Part shown: one piece after another, positions 1-7,003 of the stretch | Layout: each line of letters starts with the position of its first letter | Numbering within the stretch: position 1 is the first letter of the stretch | Assembly: GCA_947624665.1 (NCBI GenBank) | Contig: CANQLK010000072.1 | Location: forward strand, 1 to 8,419 | DNA: 8,419 nt | From: Candidatus Gastranaerophilales bacterium | Lineage (GTDB): Bacteria > Cyanobacteriota > Vampirovibrionia > Gastranaerophilales > Gastranaerophilaceae | Direction of reading: 5' to 3' | The notes under the pieces: generated by a model | The model's input: the letters and a program-made list of their open reading frames with translations, nothing else | Databases searched by the model: none | What the model was told of the DNA's origin: nothing | Position numbers and translations under genes: made by a program

Positions 1-739
1 TTAAAATTTCGGATTGTTTTTCACCTTCTGCTCTGTTAATTGCAGACAATTTTTCACCTTCTGCCTGTAAAATTTGTGATTTTTTAATACCTTCAGCTTC
101 GAGAATTGTGGCACGTCTGTCTTGTTCGGCTTTCTTTTCTTTTTCCATTGCCTGTTGAATTGAAGCGGGAGGCACAATATCCTGAAGTTCAACACGATTT
201 ACCTTCACACCCCATTTATCGGTTGCTTTATCAAGTATTTCTCTTAATTTATCATTTATAATATCACGTGAAACAAGAGTTTCATCCAAAGCCAATTGTC
301 CGACCAAATTTCTTAAGTTTGTTTGTGTAAGTTTTTCTATAGCTTCGGGAAGATTTTCTATTTGATATACTGCTCTTTTCGGATCCATAATTTGGAAATA
401 CAACAGAGCATTTATACTTATAGTTACGTTATCTTTTGTAATTACGTTCTGTCTTGGAAAATCATATACGGACTCTCTTAAATCTATTCTGGCAGAAGGC
501 ATTGGCGCAGAATATATTCTTCCGTCCATTGTTCTTTGTTTTTCTATTTTTATTATCGGACGAGCCGACTCCAACATAGGAACAATAACATGTATCCCGG
601 GGGTTAATGTCTTTGAATATTTACCCAATCTTTCAACTATAACAGCTTCTTGCTGGTGTACTATTATAACAACATTCTTAATAACGAATGCTATAAATAC
701 TACACAAAATATCAAGAAAACAACAAATCCGATTTCCAT
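1..739 (-). CDS. SPFH/stomatin (band 7) family protein, QmcA-like; C-terminus cut by window edge
   Basis: This is a membrane-anchored scaffold protein of the SPFH family, which forms oligomeric rings and organises membrane microdomains. I translated 246 residues before the frame leaves the window with no stop. Residues 2-22 form one hydrophobic N-terminal segment. The SPFH domain spans about 27-190, with family-typical stretches QQEAVIVERLGKY (29-41), LTPGIH (45-50), FPRQNVITKDNVT (94-106), KLTQTNLRN (136-144) and ATDKWGVKVNRVEL (172-185). From about 196 a charged helix begins, including an 11-residue repeat (AEG-x-K-x-S-x-I, near 215, 226 and 237) that also appears as a 33-bp DNA period. The start ATG is at 739, with AAGGAG six bases upstream overlapping the nfeD stop codon. 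About 20 residues (roughly 62-83) between the early strands look like an insertion compared with the shortest stomatins. The nfeD gene ends 10 bp upstream, so the two are surely co-transcribed. Full-length relatives are usually about 300 residues. Confidence 0.93.
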   Translation of the reverse strand, partial: MEIGFVVFLIFCVVFIAFVIKNVVIIVHQQEAVIVERLGKYSKTLTPGIHVIVPMLESARPIIKIEKQRTMDGRIYSAPMPSARIDLRESVYDFPRQNVITKDNVTISINALLYFQIMDPKRAVYQIENLPEAIEKLTQTNLRNLVGQLALDETLVSRDIINDKLREILDKATDKWGVKVNRVELQDIVPPASIQQAMEKEKKAEQDRRATILEAEGIKKSQILQAEGEKLSAINRAEGEKQSEIL

Positions 740-749
740 TTTTTCTCCT

Positions 750-1175
750 TTATACTTTTTCAACGAATAATATCAAACTGTCATTACCTACGATTTTGAC
801 ATCAGCACCAACGGGAATTTCTTCACCTTCGTATTGCAATCTTGCTTCCCATCTTTCATCATATATAGTAACAGCTCCGTCTGTTTGCGAAATTGCCTCG
901 ATACATTTTACTATTTTGCCGTAATACTGACCTTTGAAATCAGCTTTTGTATCTTTCATCAATGTTTTAACCAATATCGGTTTTATAAATAGTAGCGAAA
1001 GTACTGACAATATAACAAACATGACCAATGATGAGGTTAAATCTCCCCAAAAAATTGATATTAATGCTGTTAATATACCGGCGATAGCAAAATTAATACA
1101 AAACATAGTCGGAGCAAAAATTTCTACTACAACAGCAACTATAGATATTATTACATATATCATCCAAAGTTCCAT
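750..1175 (-). CDS. nfeD: NfeD-family membrane protein (short form), partner of the SPFH protein
   Basis: This is a short NfeD protein of 141 residues, the size of the truncated class that lacks the ClpP-like protease domain. Hydrophobic segments cover about 3-22, 24-44 and 48-67. The remaining 70 residues form the soluble OB-fold domain: a strand-rich stretch with DGAVTIYDERWEARL (98-112), then PVGADVKIVG (120-129) and a final hydrophobic strand ILFVEKV, the usual NfeD ending. NfeD and SPFH proteins are encoded together in many bacteria and archaea and are thought to act as a membrane-quality or microdomain pair. The order here is nfeD first, with the SPFH gene 10 bp downstream. The start at 1175 is preceded by AAGGAG with a 6-nt spacer, and a good promoter lies just upstream at 1214-1241. 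The protein has no catalytic domain, so its role is probably structural or regulatory. The family call is firm; the exact function is not. Confidence 0.92.
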   Translation of the reverse strand: MELWMIYVIISIVAVVVEIFAPTMFCINFAIAGILTALISIFWGDLTSSLVMFVILSVLSLLFIKPILVKTLMKDTKADFKGQYYGKIVKCIEAISQTDGAVTIYDERWEARLQYEGEEIPVGADVKIVGNDSLILFVEKV

Positions 1176-1213
1176 TATGTACTCCTTTTCTTATTATGTA
1201 TTCGCTAATAACC

Positions 1214-1241
1214 AGTATATCAGTTTTTGCATTTTAGTCAA
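1214..1241 (-). promoter_or_regulatory. Sigma-70-type promoter for nfeD-SPFH operon
   Basis: On the minus strand the -35 box TTGACT (1236-1241) is separated by 16 nt from the -10 box TATACT (1214-1219). The bases TGA directly before the -10 box give an extended -10 (TGn). Transcription would start near 1207, leaving a leader of about 32 nt that contains the AAGGAG ribosome-binding site of nfeD. The match suggests that nfeD-SPFH can be expressed independently of the AsmA-family gene upstream. No convincing terminator is visible between the AsmA-family stop and this promoter, so read-through from upstream is also possible. Confidence 0.65.
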
Positions 1242-1290
1242 AGGAATATTATTTGTATATAATATGTATTATTTAAATTGTCCGATTTAG

Positions 1291-4200
1291 TTATTGATTT
1301 TCAACTTGTTCTTTCAACTGATTTAAGAAATTTTTCTTAGCTTGTTGTGCTTGCTCTTTCAGAGTATTTTTAACCTGTTCCTTGTTCTGAATAATGTTTT
1401 TTACGGCATCAACCGTTTCTTTACCCTGTTTGATTTGTTTTTTCTGTTCATCAGTTAATGAAGAATCAATTGACTCGGTAATTTTTTGTTTTGCCGTATT
1501 TTTAAGTTCTTCTTTATCAAGAGAGGTTATTCCCAAATTTGCTTCTCCCAATGCGCTTTGAGCTTTTTCTATTTCTGATTTCAAAGCCAGCCATTTAAAT
1601 GATTTTACGAGAGAATTCGGCTTTAATGCATCACCTTTCAATACTGCCTGAAATTTTGTAGTATTCGTATCAGAATATTCTTTACCCAATTTAGGAATTT
1701 GCTTTAATTCCGCTTCACTGATTTGCTGAGTGAACAACATAAACACATTTCCCAATAAAGGATTAATATTTGTTACTTTTTTCGATAAATTTATAGGATT
1801 AATAAGAGAAAGTGTTCCCAGTGATTCTGATACCTGCGATCCTAAGCAGCCTCTTAATGTTATATCCATTGTATTTTTTAACAAATTATAACTTCCGAAT
1901 ATATACGTACTCATAACATCGCCCGTTGTAGTAATAGGATTAATGTCTGCTACTCCGTTATTAAAACTCAAATCACCGTTTAGAAGCGAATAATGAGTAG
2001 TATCAAACGTTGTTATTTGATTGATAATCGCACCTATTGCAGTTTTAAAGAACGCATTTTGACGTATATTATCGGCGAATATTAGGTTTTCTATTTTACC
2101 AAAAGGCCCGAGTGTTCCGTTTTTAATAGAAAATTTGACTTTACCTTTTAACGATTTCATCTGTTCTTCATAAGTTGAACCTTTTAATGATAAATCCGCA
2201 TCAAAGTCCATAGTACCCGTCAGAGTATCTTTCATTGAAGCGGCATCAAGCAATGCTTTTTCAACATTAACTCCCGTAGCTTTTAAAGCTGTTTTTATAT
2301 CAGAGGTCATCATATTCATTGATATATCACCTCTTACCTTGCCTGAAAATGCGGTAGTTATAAGATTATTTAAATATAATATATTTTTAGAAAGTGATAT
2401 TTTGCCCGTAGTTTCTGTTAATATAATATTTCCCGATTTTATGGACTTAATATCTATTGTTCCGTCTTTTATAATGACGGGAATATCACTTTGTACAGAG
2501 GTCGAATTTAAATTATTCGAAGATACATTAGGCTTTGGTAATGCCTTATCCAATGCTTCAGTTACCTTCATAACTTTATCGGCATCAGTCAGATTAGAAA
2601 TCAAATTCAATGTTTTTATCGTGAAATATTTTGAAGGCGTTAAATCTGCATTTACAACAAGACTGTAATCCGAACCGTTTGCCGTTAATTTGTTTACATT
2701 TATATCCAAGTCGTTACCTTCGATATTGGCAACTGCCTTTTCCATTTTTACCATAATTTCGGGTATCGATAAATTCCATATATCGACATTACCTCTTATT
2801 TTCGGGCTGTTCAAATCTCCCGTAATATACATATTCCCCTTCGCCGATACTTTTGAATTCGGGAATACGCATATTGATGCATTAATATCATTTGGTATTT
2901 TTACCTTTATCATATTAATACTGGGGTTTGTTGTATTTAGTTTGGTAATATTTCCTTCAATTCCGACTATTTCGGTTTCTTTTGCTCCATCTTTTATATA
3001 AAATCCCGTATCTCTTATTGTAAGTTTATCACCTTTTAAATCAACGGCAGTTTTAACAACGGACGGTTTGGACACCGCACTTGTAATATTTAAAGGTGTT
3101 ATATAGTTATTGGCATCGGCATTTATTGAAGCTGTAATTGTTTGCTGCTTACCATCTCCCGTAATTTTAGCTTCAATAGGAAGTGTACCTTGATTTTTCA
3201 GGTAAACCGCAATATCCTGACCGAGAAGCTGTTTTATATCCTGAGTTCTTATTGCCCCGTTTAAAAGAAAATCAAAAATCGGATTTTTTAAATAGTTTTT
3301 TACTCCGCCTTTGAAATTTATATCGGTAGAATTATTAATTACAAGCTTTGCGGGATTTATTATTATATCCTTATCGCCCATAGAAGCTTCCAGCAATGGA
3401 CATTGAATGCTTGCACCGTTCATTACCGCCTTAAAATCATTATTCTTTAGATTTCCTTTAAATGTTTTAAAATCACTTATGATTTCTGCGGCAAAAAGAT
3501 TATTTATATATTTAATTTTATTTATATTATCAGTCAAAGATAAATTATTTAAAGATATTTTTAAATTTCCCGAAGGATTCATTAATTGACCTTTTATATC
3601 GGCATTTACGTTAACCGTACCCGAATCAGCGCTATATCCGTTTTTTATTTCCGCAGGCACAAACATTGAAAACAATTTTATAACGGGTATTTTTTCGGCT
3701 ATAACGGAAATATCGGCGTAAGATTTCTCGTTTATCGTTCCTGCTACTTTAAACAATGTTTCCAATACTTCAATTGTCGTATTTTTAAACTCTATAATAT
3801 TATTGTCAAAAGTAATAACCGAATTAATTTTTGCCAACGGGCTTTTATCCTTTACATTTATTAACTCACAGTTATTAACAGTAATATTTCCGTCTGATTT
3901 AAGTGTATTAAAATCCGTTTTCAGGTTTGCATCAGCTTTTATGAATCCGTTTCCCTTTATTAAGTTTAACTCATTTTTAACATTCACCGAGTTTAATGCG
4001 GCATGAACCAAATTAATTATGTTTTGAGTTTGAATTTCGTCGGAGTTTATTTTTACGTCAGCTTGAGGATGCTTGCCGTAATTTATAAGTCCGTTTAACG
4101 AAATCTTTTCATCTTTTGATGTAAATATTTGAGAATCAAATTCAGCTTTTGTTCCCGAAGTATTAATATGTAAGTTGCTTGCAGGAAGCTGCAAACCCGA

Positions 4201-5094
4201 TAGTAATAATGTTAAATCATCTATTTTAAAATATCCGTTTGATATATATTTATTATCTTTTTCTCTTATTCTGAGTTTTGTATTAATATTTGTTTTCAAA
4301 TCATAAGCTTTATATATAGCAACGGGATTTATAAAGGGGATTTCTTTTTGTTCCGTTTTTTCTGCCGTTGAAACAGGTACATTTTGCGTTTTTTCTTCAT
4401 CAGCTTCAATTTTTGGAAGAACAGTATCTATATCAATATTTGCGGTAATATTTTTATTTTCGTTAACGAATAATTCAGCTATAGTCTTAATTGAAGCTGT
4501 TTTTCCGTTTTTATACCCCAAAAGAAGTTCATCTCCACGCAATTTTAAATAATTTTTAACCTTCAAATCGTTTATTATAGCAGAATAATTAACCAACTTT
4601 ATTTCGGGTATATCTATTTTCAATAAAGACATATCAAAGTCTGTATTTTGAGGTGATTGTTTTTTTGCAAGCTCCTCTTGTTTCTTTATAATATCGGCAA
4701 TAATTTTTTCAAGCTTATATTCTTTTCCGTCGGCAATTTCTATGTTTAAAGTAATATTTTCAAGCTCTGCTTTTGTAACTTTAACGGTCAGGAAAATTAA
4801 ATGAGGGAGTGAAATTCTTCCCGTAAAAGAATCAGCCTTTAATAATTCTGATTTATCAGGCAGATTTACATGTATATTATCTGCCTTTATACCTGCGGAT
4901 AATAACGGAGTTACGGTAATTTTTGCATTACCGTAATCCAAATTTAAATTTGTTTGCTCCGTAACCAGTTTTTGTAAATCTGACTTGTATTTATTCAAAT
5001 TAATCACATTCGGTACTATAAAGACCAAAGAAATATATAACAATAAAACTAAGCCAACAATAGTAATTCCCGTTATCTTCAAAAATTTTTTCAT
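1291..5094 (-). CDS. AsmA-family protein, large (about 1267 aa), predicted inner-membrane-anchored lipid-transport bridge
   Basis: This very long protein begins with two lysines and one hydrophobic helix (about residues 3-26). The typical AsmA N-terminal pattern follows: NLNKYKSDLQKLVTEQTN, then short beta strands and a PLLSAGIKADNI-like turn. The middle is a long run of alternating polar and hydrophobic beta strands rich in Asn, Lys, Ile and Asp, broken by a Glu/Thr/Lys-rich linker near 228-250. An AsmA-like C-terminal region lies at about 870-1010 and includes LKGSTYEEQMKSLKGKVKF and KNGTLGPFGKIENL. The last 95 or so residues are a Lys/Gln/Glu-rich helical tail. Family members such as TamB and YhdP (about 1260 residues in E. 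coli) form a periplasmic groove thought to carry phospholipids to the outer membrane. I chose the ATG at 5094 because GAGGA sits six bases upstream. A TTG at 5109 would add five residues, but the Shine-Dalgarno then lies inside the gene. Which AsmA subfamily it belongs to cannot be decided by eye. Confidence 0.88.
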   Translation of the reverse strand: MKKFLKITGITIVGLVLLLYISLVFIVPNVINLNKYKSDLQKLVTEQTNLNLDYGNAKITVTPLLSAGIKADNIHVNLPDKSELLKADSFTGRISLPHLIFLTVKVTKAELENITLNIEIADGKEYKLEKIIADIIKKQEELAKKQSPQNTDFDMSLLKIDIPEIKLVNYSAIINDLKVKNYLKLRGDELLLGYKNGKTASIKTIAELFVNENKNITANIDIDTVLPKIEADEEKTQNVPVSTAEKTEQKEIPFINPVAIYKAYDLKTNINTKLRIREKDNKYISNGYFKIDDLTLLLSGLQLPASNLHINTSGTKAEFDSQIFTSKDEKISLNGLINYGKHPQADVKINSDEIQTQNIINLVHAALNSVNVKNELNLIKGNGFIKADANLKTDFNTLKSDGNITVNNCELINVKDKSPLAKINSVITFDNNIIEFKNTTIEVLETLFKVAGTINEKSYADISVIAEKIPVIKLFSMFVPAEIKNGYSADSGTVNVNADIKGQLMNPSGNLKISLNNLSLTDNINKIKYINNLFAAEIISDFKTFKGNLKNNDFKAVMNGASIQCPLLEASMGDKDIIINPAKLVINNSTDINFKGGVKNYLKNPIFDFLLNGAIRTQDIKQLLGQDIAVYLKNQGTLPIEAKITGDGKQQTITASINADANNYITPLNITSAVSKPSVVKTAVDLKGDKLTIRDTGFYIKDGAKETEIVGIEGNITKLNTTNPSINMIKVKIPNDINASICVFPNSKVSAKGNMYITGDLNSPKIRGNVDIWNLSIPEIMVKMEKAVANIEGNDLDINVNKLTANGSDYSLVVNADLTPSKYFTIKTLNLISNLTDADKVMKVTEALDKALPKPNVSSNNLNSTSVQSDIPVIIKDGTIDIKSIKSGNIILTETTGKISLSKNILYLNNLITTAFSGKVRGDISMNMMTSDIKTALKATGVNVEKALLDAASMKDTLTGTMDFDADLSLKGSTYEEQMKSLKGKVKFSIKNGTLGPFGKIENLIFADNIRQNAFFKTAIGAIINQITTFDTTHYSLLNGDLSFNNGVADINPITTTGDVMSTYIFGSYNLLKNTMDITLRGCLGSQVSESLGTLSLINPINLSKKVTNINPLLGNVFMLFTQQISEAELKQIPKLGKEYSDTNTTKFQAVLKGDALKPNSLVKSFKWLALKSEIEKAQSALGEANLGITSLDKEELKNTAKQKITESIDSSLTDEQKKQIKQGKETVDAVKNIIQNKEQVKNTLKEQAQQAKKNFLNQLKEQVENQ

Positions 5095-5146
5095 ATAAAT
5101 CCTCGTCAATTATTTTTATGTTATGAATTTTTCAAACTTTTACATC

Positions 5147-5159
5147 TGTCAAAATTATA
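5147..5159 (-). promoter_or_regulatory. Candidate promoter elements upstream of the AsmA-family gene
   Basis: In the 110-bp gap upstream of the gene the minus strand carries a perfect -10 box TATAAT at 5154-5159. The bases 17 nt further upstream read ATTTTT, a poor -35 that lies inside the T-tract of the putative thioredoxin terminator. A perfect -35 box TTGACA (5147-5152) overlaps the downstream end of this -10, but only AATTCA lies 17 nt beyond it, so it lacks a good partner. Starting from TATAAT, the leader would be about 50 nt. A promoter somewhere here is likely; which pair of boxes is used is uncertain. Confidence 0.4.
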
Positions 5160-5173
5160 TTTCAAAGAAAACG

Positions 5174-5195
5174 AAAAAAAATTAATCCTTAATTT
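5174..5195 (-). terminator. Possible intrinsic terminator after the thioredoxin gene
   Basis: About 10 nt after the thioredoxin stop the minus strand reads AAATTAA, GGA, TTAATTT: a perfect 7-bp inverted repeat with a 3-nt loop, followed by five further T (5174-5178). The layout is that of a Rho-independent terminator. The stem contains only A-U pairs and would be weak, so termination may be partial, with some read-through into the AsmA-family gene. Confidence 0.45.
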
Positions 5196-5204
5196 ATGTA
5201 AAGA

Positions 5205-5513
5205 CTAATGTTCAAAACTGCTTCCGATTTTATTCATAAGTTCATTTTTTGAATGAAGTCCGAGAAAACTCTTTACGGGTTTTCCGTCTTTAAACAGTAT
5301 AAATGCAGGAAATGCTTGAATTGAAAATCTTGTTGTTAAATGAGGATTTTCGTCCCCGTTGACATCGCCTACCCATATATTTTCTTTTGAAAGTTCCTCT
5401 AAAATAGGTTTTTGTCTGCTGCAATATCCGCACCACGGGGCAGTAAATGCTACCAATTTCATTCCGTCTTGAACCATTGTATCAAAATTATTTTCGTTTA
5501 ATGTATTTATCAT
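5205..5513 (-). CDS. Thioredoxin-fold protein with CGYC active site
   Basis: This is a 102-residue single-domain cytoplasmic thioredoxin-like protein with no signal peptide; E. coli thioredoxin has 108. The active site is APWCGYC with cysteines 28 and 31. The cis-proline is Pro69 in QAFPAF, followed by the usual FKDGKPV strand turn and the LGLHSKNEL helix. Two features differ from classical thioredoxin. Tyr replaces Pro inside the CxxC, and the buried Asp of E. coli (Asp26) aligns with Ala22. The charged partner Lys57 aligns with Asp50, counting 19 residues back from the cis-proline in both proteins. It probably reduces protein disulfides, but its redox potential and partners may differ from TrxA. 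The start is ATG at 5513, with AAGGAG six nt upstream. It lies 70 bp after the SGNH gene and appears to have its own promoter and a downstream terminator-like hairpin. Confidence 0.92.
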   Translation of the reverse strand: MINTLNENNFDTMVQDGMKLVAFTAPWCGYCSRQKPILEELSKENIWVGDVNGDENPHLTTRFSIQAFPAFILFKDGKPVKSFLGLHSKNELMNKIGSSFEH

Positions 5514-5536
5514 AATATTCTCCTTTTTAAGAAAAT

Positions 5537-5563
5537 ATTATAAATTCGTTAAACAAAATTTAT
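5537..5563 (-). promoter_or_regulatory. -10 box and overlapping inverted repeat upstream of thioredoxin gene
   Basis: The minus strand has a perfect TATAAT at 5537-5542, about 24 bases before the thioredoxin ATG and just upstream of its AAGGAG site. No good -35 box lies 16-18 nt upstream. A 7-bp inverted repeat, ATAAATT (5557-5563 read on the minus strand) and AATTTAT (5540-5546) with a 10-nt spacer, overlaps the -10 box. It could be an operator, a weak processing or termination hairpin for the upstream operon, or chance in AT-rich DNA. Confidence 0.35.
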
Positions 5564-5582
5564 CCGCCGACTATACATCAAA

Positions 5583-6512
5583 TTAATTTATTATATTTTT
5601 TTCAATAAGTTTATCGGATATTATATCCCAAGCAGGTTCCGTCGGGTGCGGGTCATTTTTAAAATGATATTTTTCATCATTCAAATCTATACCATCAGTT
5701 AAATCAAAAGTAGAATACAACTCCCAGCCGGCATTCTCCAATTCCGACTTTCTGCTTTTGAGTTCATCTGTCAGATATTGTAATATTATAAACCGTGCAT
5801 TGGGATATAATTTTTTTAATTCATCATGTGATTCTCTAAATACATCAATTAAGAAATTCATTTCTTTTTCTTTATTTTTACCTGCAATTTCAGTTAATTG
5901 ATGTATCGCTTTTGCAATAAAGAAAATATGAATAAATGGTAAAATCGGCTTATTTTCAACTATTTTTTCTCCGTTTTTGGTCTTGATTTTTTTATACCTT
6001 AAATTATAAATATTGGAAAAATAATCGCTCCAATAAAATCTGAATAACCTGTCTTTATGATTTTCTATATATAAATATATAATTATATCAATATCTTTAT
6101 CTATTTTATTTATATCAAAACTTTTTCCGGGATTTTGCGCCTGATAAAGCATATAAGTATTGGTTAAACCCATAAAAGCCCTGTTATATATCGTTGATTT
6201 CGTTTTTTGCGCAAGTTTATAGTATAAAGTCTGCTCCTTCTCCAATGAAGCACCATAGGCATAAGAACATCCGAATAACAATATTTTATGATTTTTCCCG
6301 AAATCCGCAACAGGTCTTAAATGTTCTTCACTGCTGTTTATTTCGGTAAATGTTGTATAACCTAACTTATACTTACAATCTTTATGAAAACCGAAATCAG
6401 TTTTTTGAACTTTCCGCATTTGTTTATATTTATATATATTATATATGGAGAATTCCGTGGCACATAATAATAAAATAATTACAATCACATTGAAAATTAT
6501 TTTTTTCTTCAT
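5583..6512 (-). CDS. Membrane-anchored SGNH/GDSL-hydrolase-like protein
   Basis: This 309-residue protein has an N-terminal KKK followed by a hydrophobic helix (5-17), so it is probably anchored in the inner membrane with its catalytic part outside. SGNH-type blocks are visible in order. Block I is ILLFGCSYAYGASL (77-90) with Ser83 as the likely nucleophile. A Gly/Asn-containing stretch, NRAFMGLTNTY (110-120), could supply oxyanion-hole residues. Next comes the strand IDIIIYLYIENHKDR (141-155), with a conserved-looking Asn-His. A C-terminal NDPHPTEPAWDIIS (286-299) would give the catalytic Asp287 and His289. Such proteins are esterases or acyl-group transferases on sugars, lipids or cell-wall polymers; the substrate here is unknown. 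Cys17 lacks a proper lipobox (Leu at -1). The gene starts 11 nt after the yqeG stop and has no nearby Shine-Dalgarno, because the AAGGA upstream is the end of yqeG about 16 nt away. Translation may therefore depend on coupling. Confidence 0.75.
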   Translation of the reverse strand: MKKKIIFNVIVIILLLCATEFSIYNIYKYKQMRKVQKTDFGFHKDCKYKLGYTTFTEINSSEEHLRPVADFGKNHKILLFGCSYAYGASLEKEQTLYYKLAQKTKSTIYNRAFMGLTNTYMLYQAQNPGKSFDINKIDKDIDIIIYLYIENHKDRLFRFYWSDYFSNIYNLRYKKIKTKNGEKIVENKPILPFIHIFFIAKAIHQLTEIAGKNKEKEMNFLIDVFRESHDELKKLYPNARFIILQYLTDELKSRKSELENAGWELYSTFDLTDGIDLNDEKYHFKNDPHPTEPAWDIISDKLIEKNIIN

Positions 6513-6523
6513 AATTTAAAATA

Positions 6524-7003
6524 TTATTTCCTTATCACAAGTCTTTCAAGACGACGAACAAATCTTGTAAGCTTATTTTCGCTATCTTTTGTAATCGAAT
6601 CGACAAGAATTGTTTTAGCTCCCAGTAATTTACCCGCCAAAATGTCCGTTAACGGACGATCGCCAATAACAACGGCTTGAACAGGCAATACGTTTACGGA
6701 ATGCAAAAACTCTTGCATTACTTTAGGAGATGGCTTATTAGCATGCCCGATTACCGGAAAATCCGATTGTTTTTGAACTTTTTCAACATATTCTTTGTTT
6801 TTATTATTACTTATAATTGCCACAACAAAATTTTGTTTTAATTCATTTAAAAGCTGTATAACTTCAATCGGATATTCACCTGATTTTGAAGGCATAACAG
6901 TGCTGTCCAAATCAAATAACAAAGCATTTATGCCGATAGATTTAATTTCTTTAAAATCTATGTCGAATAAAGATACTAAGTTATAATCGGGTTTCAAAAT
7001 CAT
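6524..7003 (-). CDS. yqeG: YqeG/Gep4-family HAD IIIA-type phosphatase
   Basis: This small cytoplasmic HAD phosphatase has 159 residues, close to the usual size of the family. Motif I is LLFDLDSTV with Asp31 (nucleophile) and Asp33 (acid/base). Motif II is AIISNN with Ser65. Lys90 in HANKPSP is the motif III lysine, and motif IV is VIGDRPLTD with Asp115 and Asp120 for Mg binding. The catalytic set is complete. The yeast/mitochondrial and plant relatives (Gep4/PGPP1) dephosphorylate phosphatidylglycerol phosphate, and bacterial YqeG is predicted to do something similar; I cannot tell the substrate from sequence. The N-terminal ILKPDYNLVSLFDID also matches the family opening. Its ATG overlaps the U32 stop as ATGA, and the nearest GGAG is 13 nt upstream, so translational coupling to the U32 gene is likely. 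The SGNH gene follows 11 nt downstream. Confidence 0.9.
   Translation of the reverse strand: MILKPDYNLVSLFDIDFKEIKSIGINALLFDLDSTVMPSKSGEYPIEVIQLLNELKQNFVVAIISNNKNKEYVEKVQKQSDFPVIGHANKPSPKVMQEFLHSVNVLPVQAVVIGDRPLTDILAGKLLGAKTILVDSITKDSENKLTRFVRRLERLVIRK

Noticed and set aside
17..64. Direct DNA repeat of TTTTTCACCTTCTGC at a 33-bp interval
   Set aside because: It reflects the 11-residue helical repeat (AEGEK...) common in the C-terminal coiled region of SPFH proteins, not a separate repeat element or CRISPR.
1..195. Minus-strand Lys/Asn-rich frame with a stop at the window edge
   Set aside because: It lies in a different frame inside the SPFH gene; the SPFH frame carries all the family motifs and continues past the edge.
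934..1290. Plus-strand open frame of 118 codons opposite nfeD
   Set aside because: It is antisense to the well-supported nfeD gene and its promoter, has no ribosome-binding site and resembles no protein family; it is a shadow frame.
2339..4006. Several plus-strand open frames of 60-109 codons inside the AsmA-family gene
   Set aside because: They are antisense frames created by the low stop density opposite a long AT-rich gene; none has a recognisable domain or start signal.
5095..5109. TTG start giving the AsmA-family protein five extra residues
   Set aside because: The GAGGA Shine-Dalgarno lies within those five codons and is correctly spaced only for the ATG at 5094; the MKKFLK signal-anchor start is also more typical.
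6453..6467. Cys17 of the SGNH-like protein as a lipoprotein cysteine
   Set aside because: The residue before the cysteine is Leu rather than Gly, Ala or Ser, so the lipobox is not met; a simple transmembrane anchor fits better.
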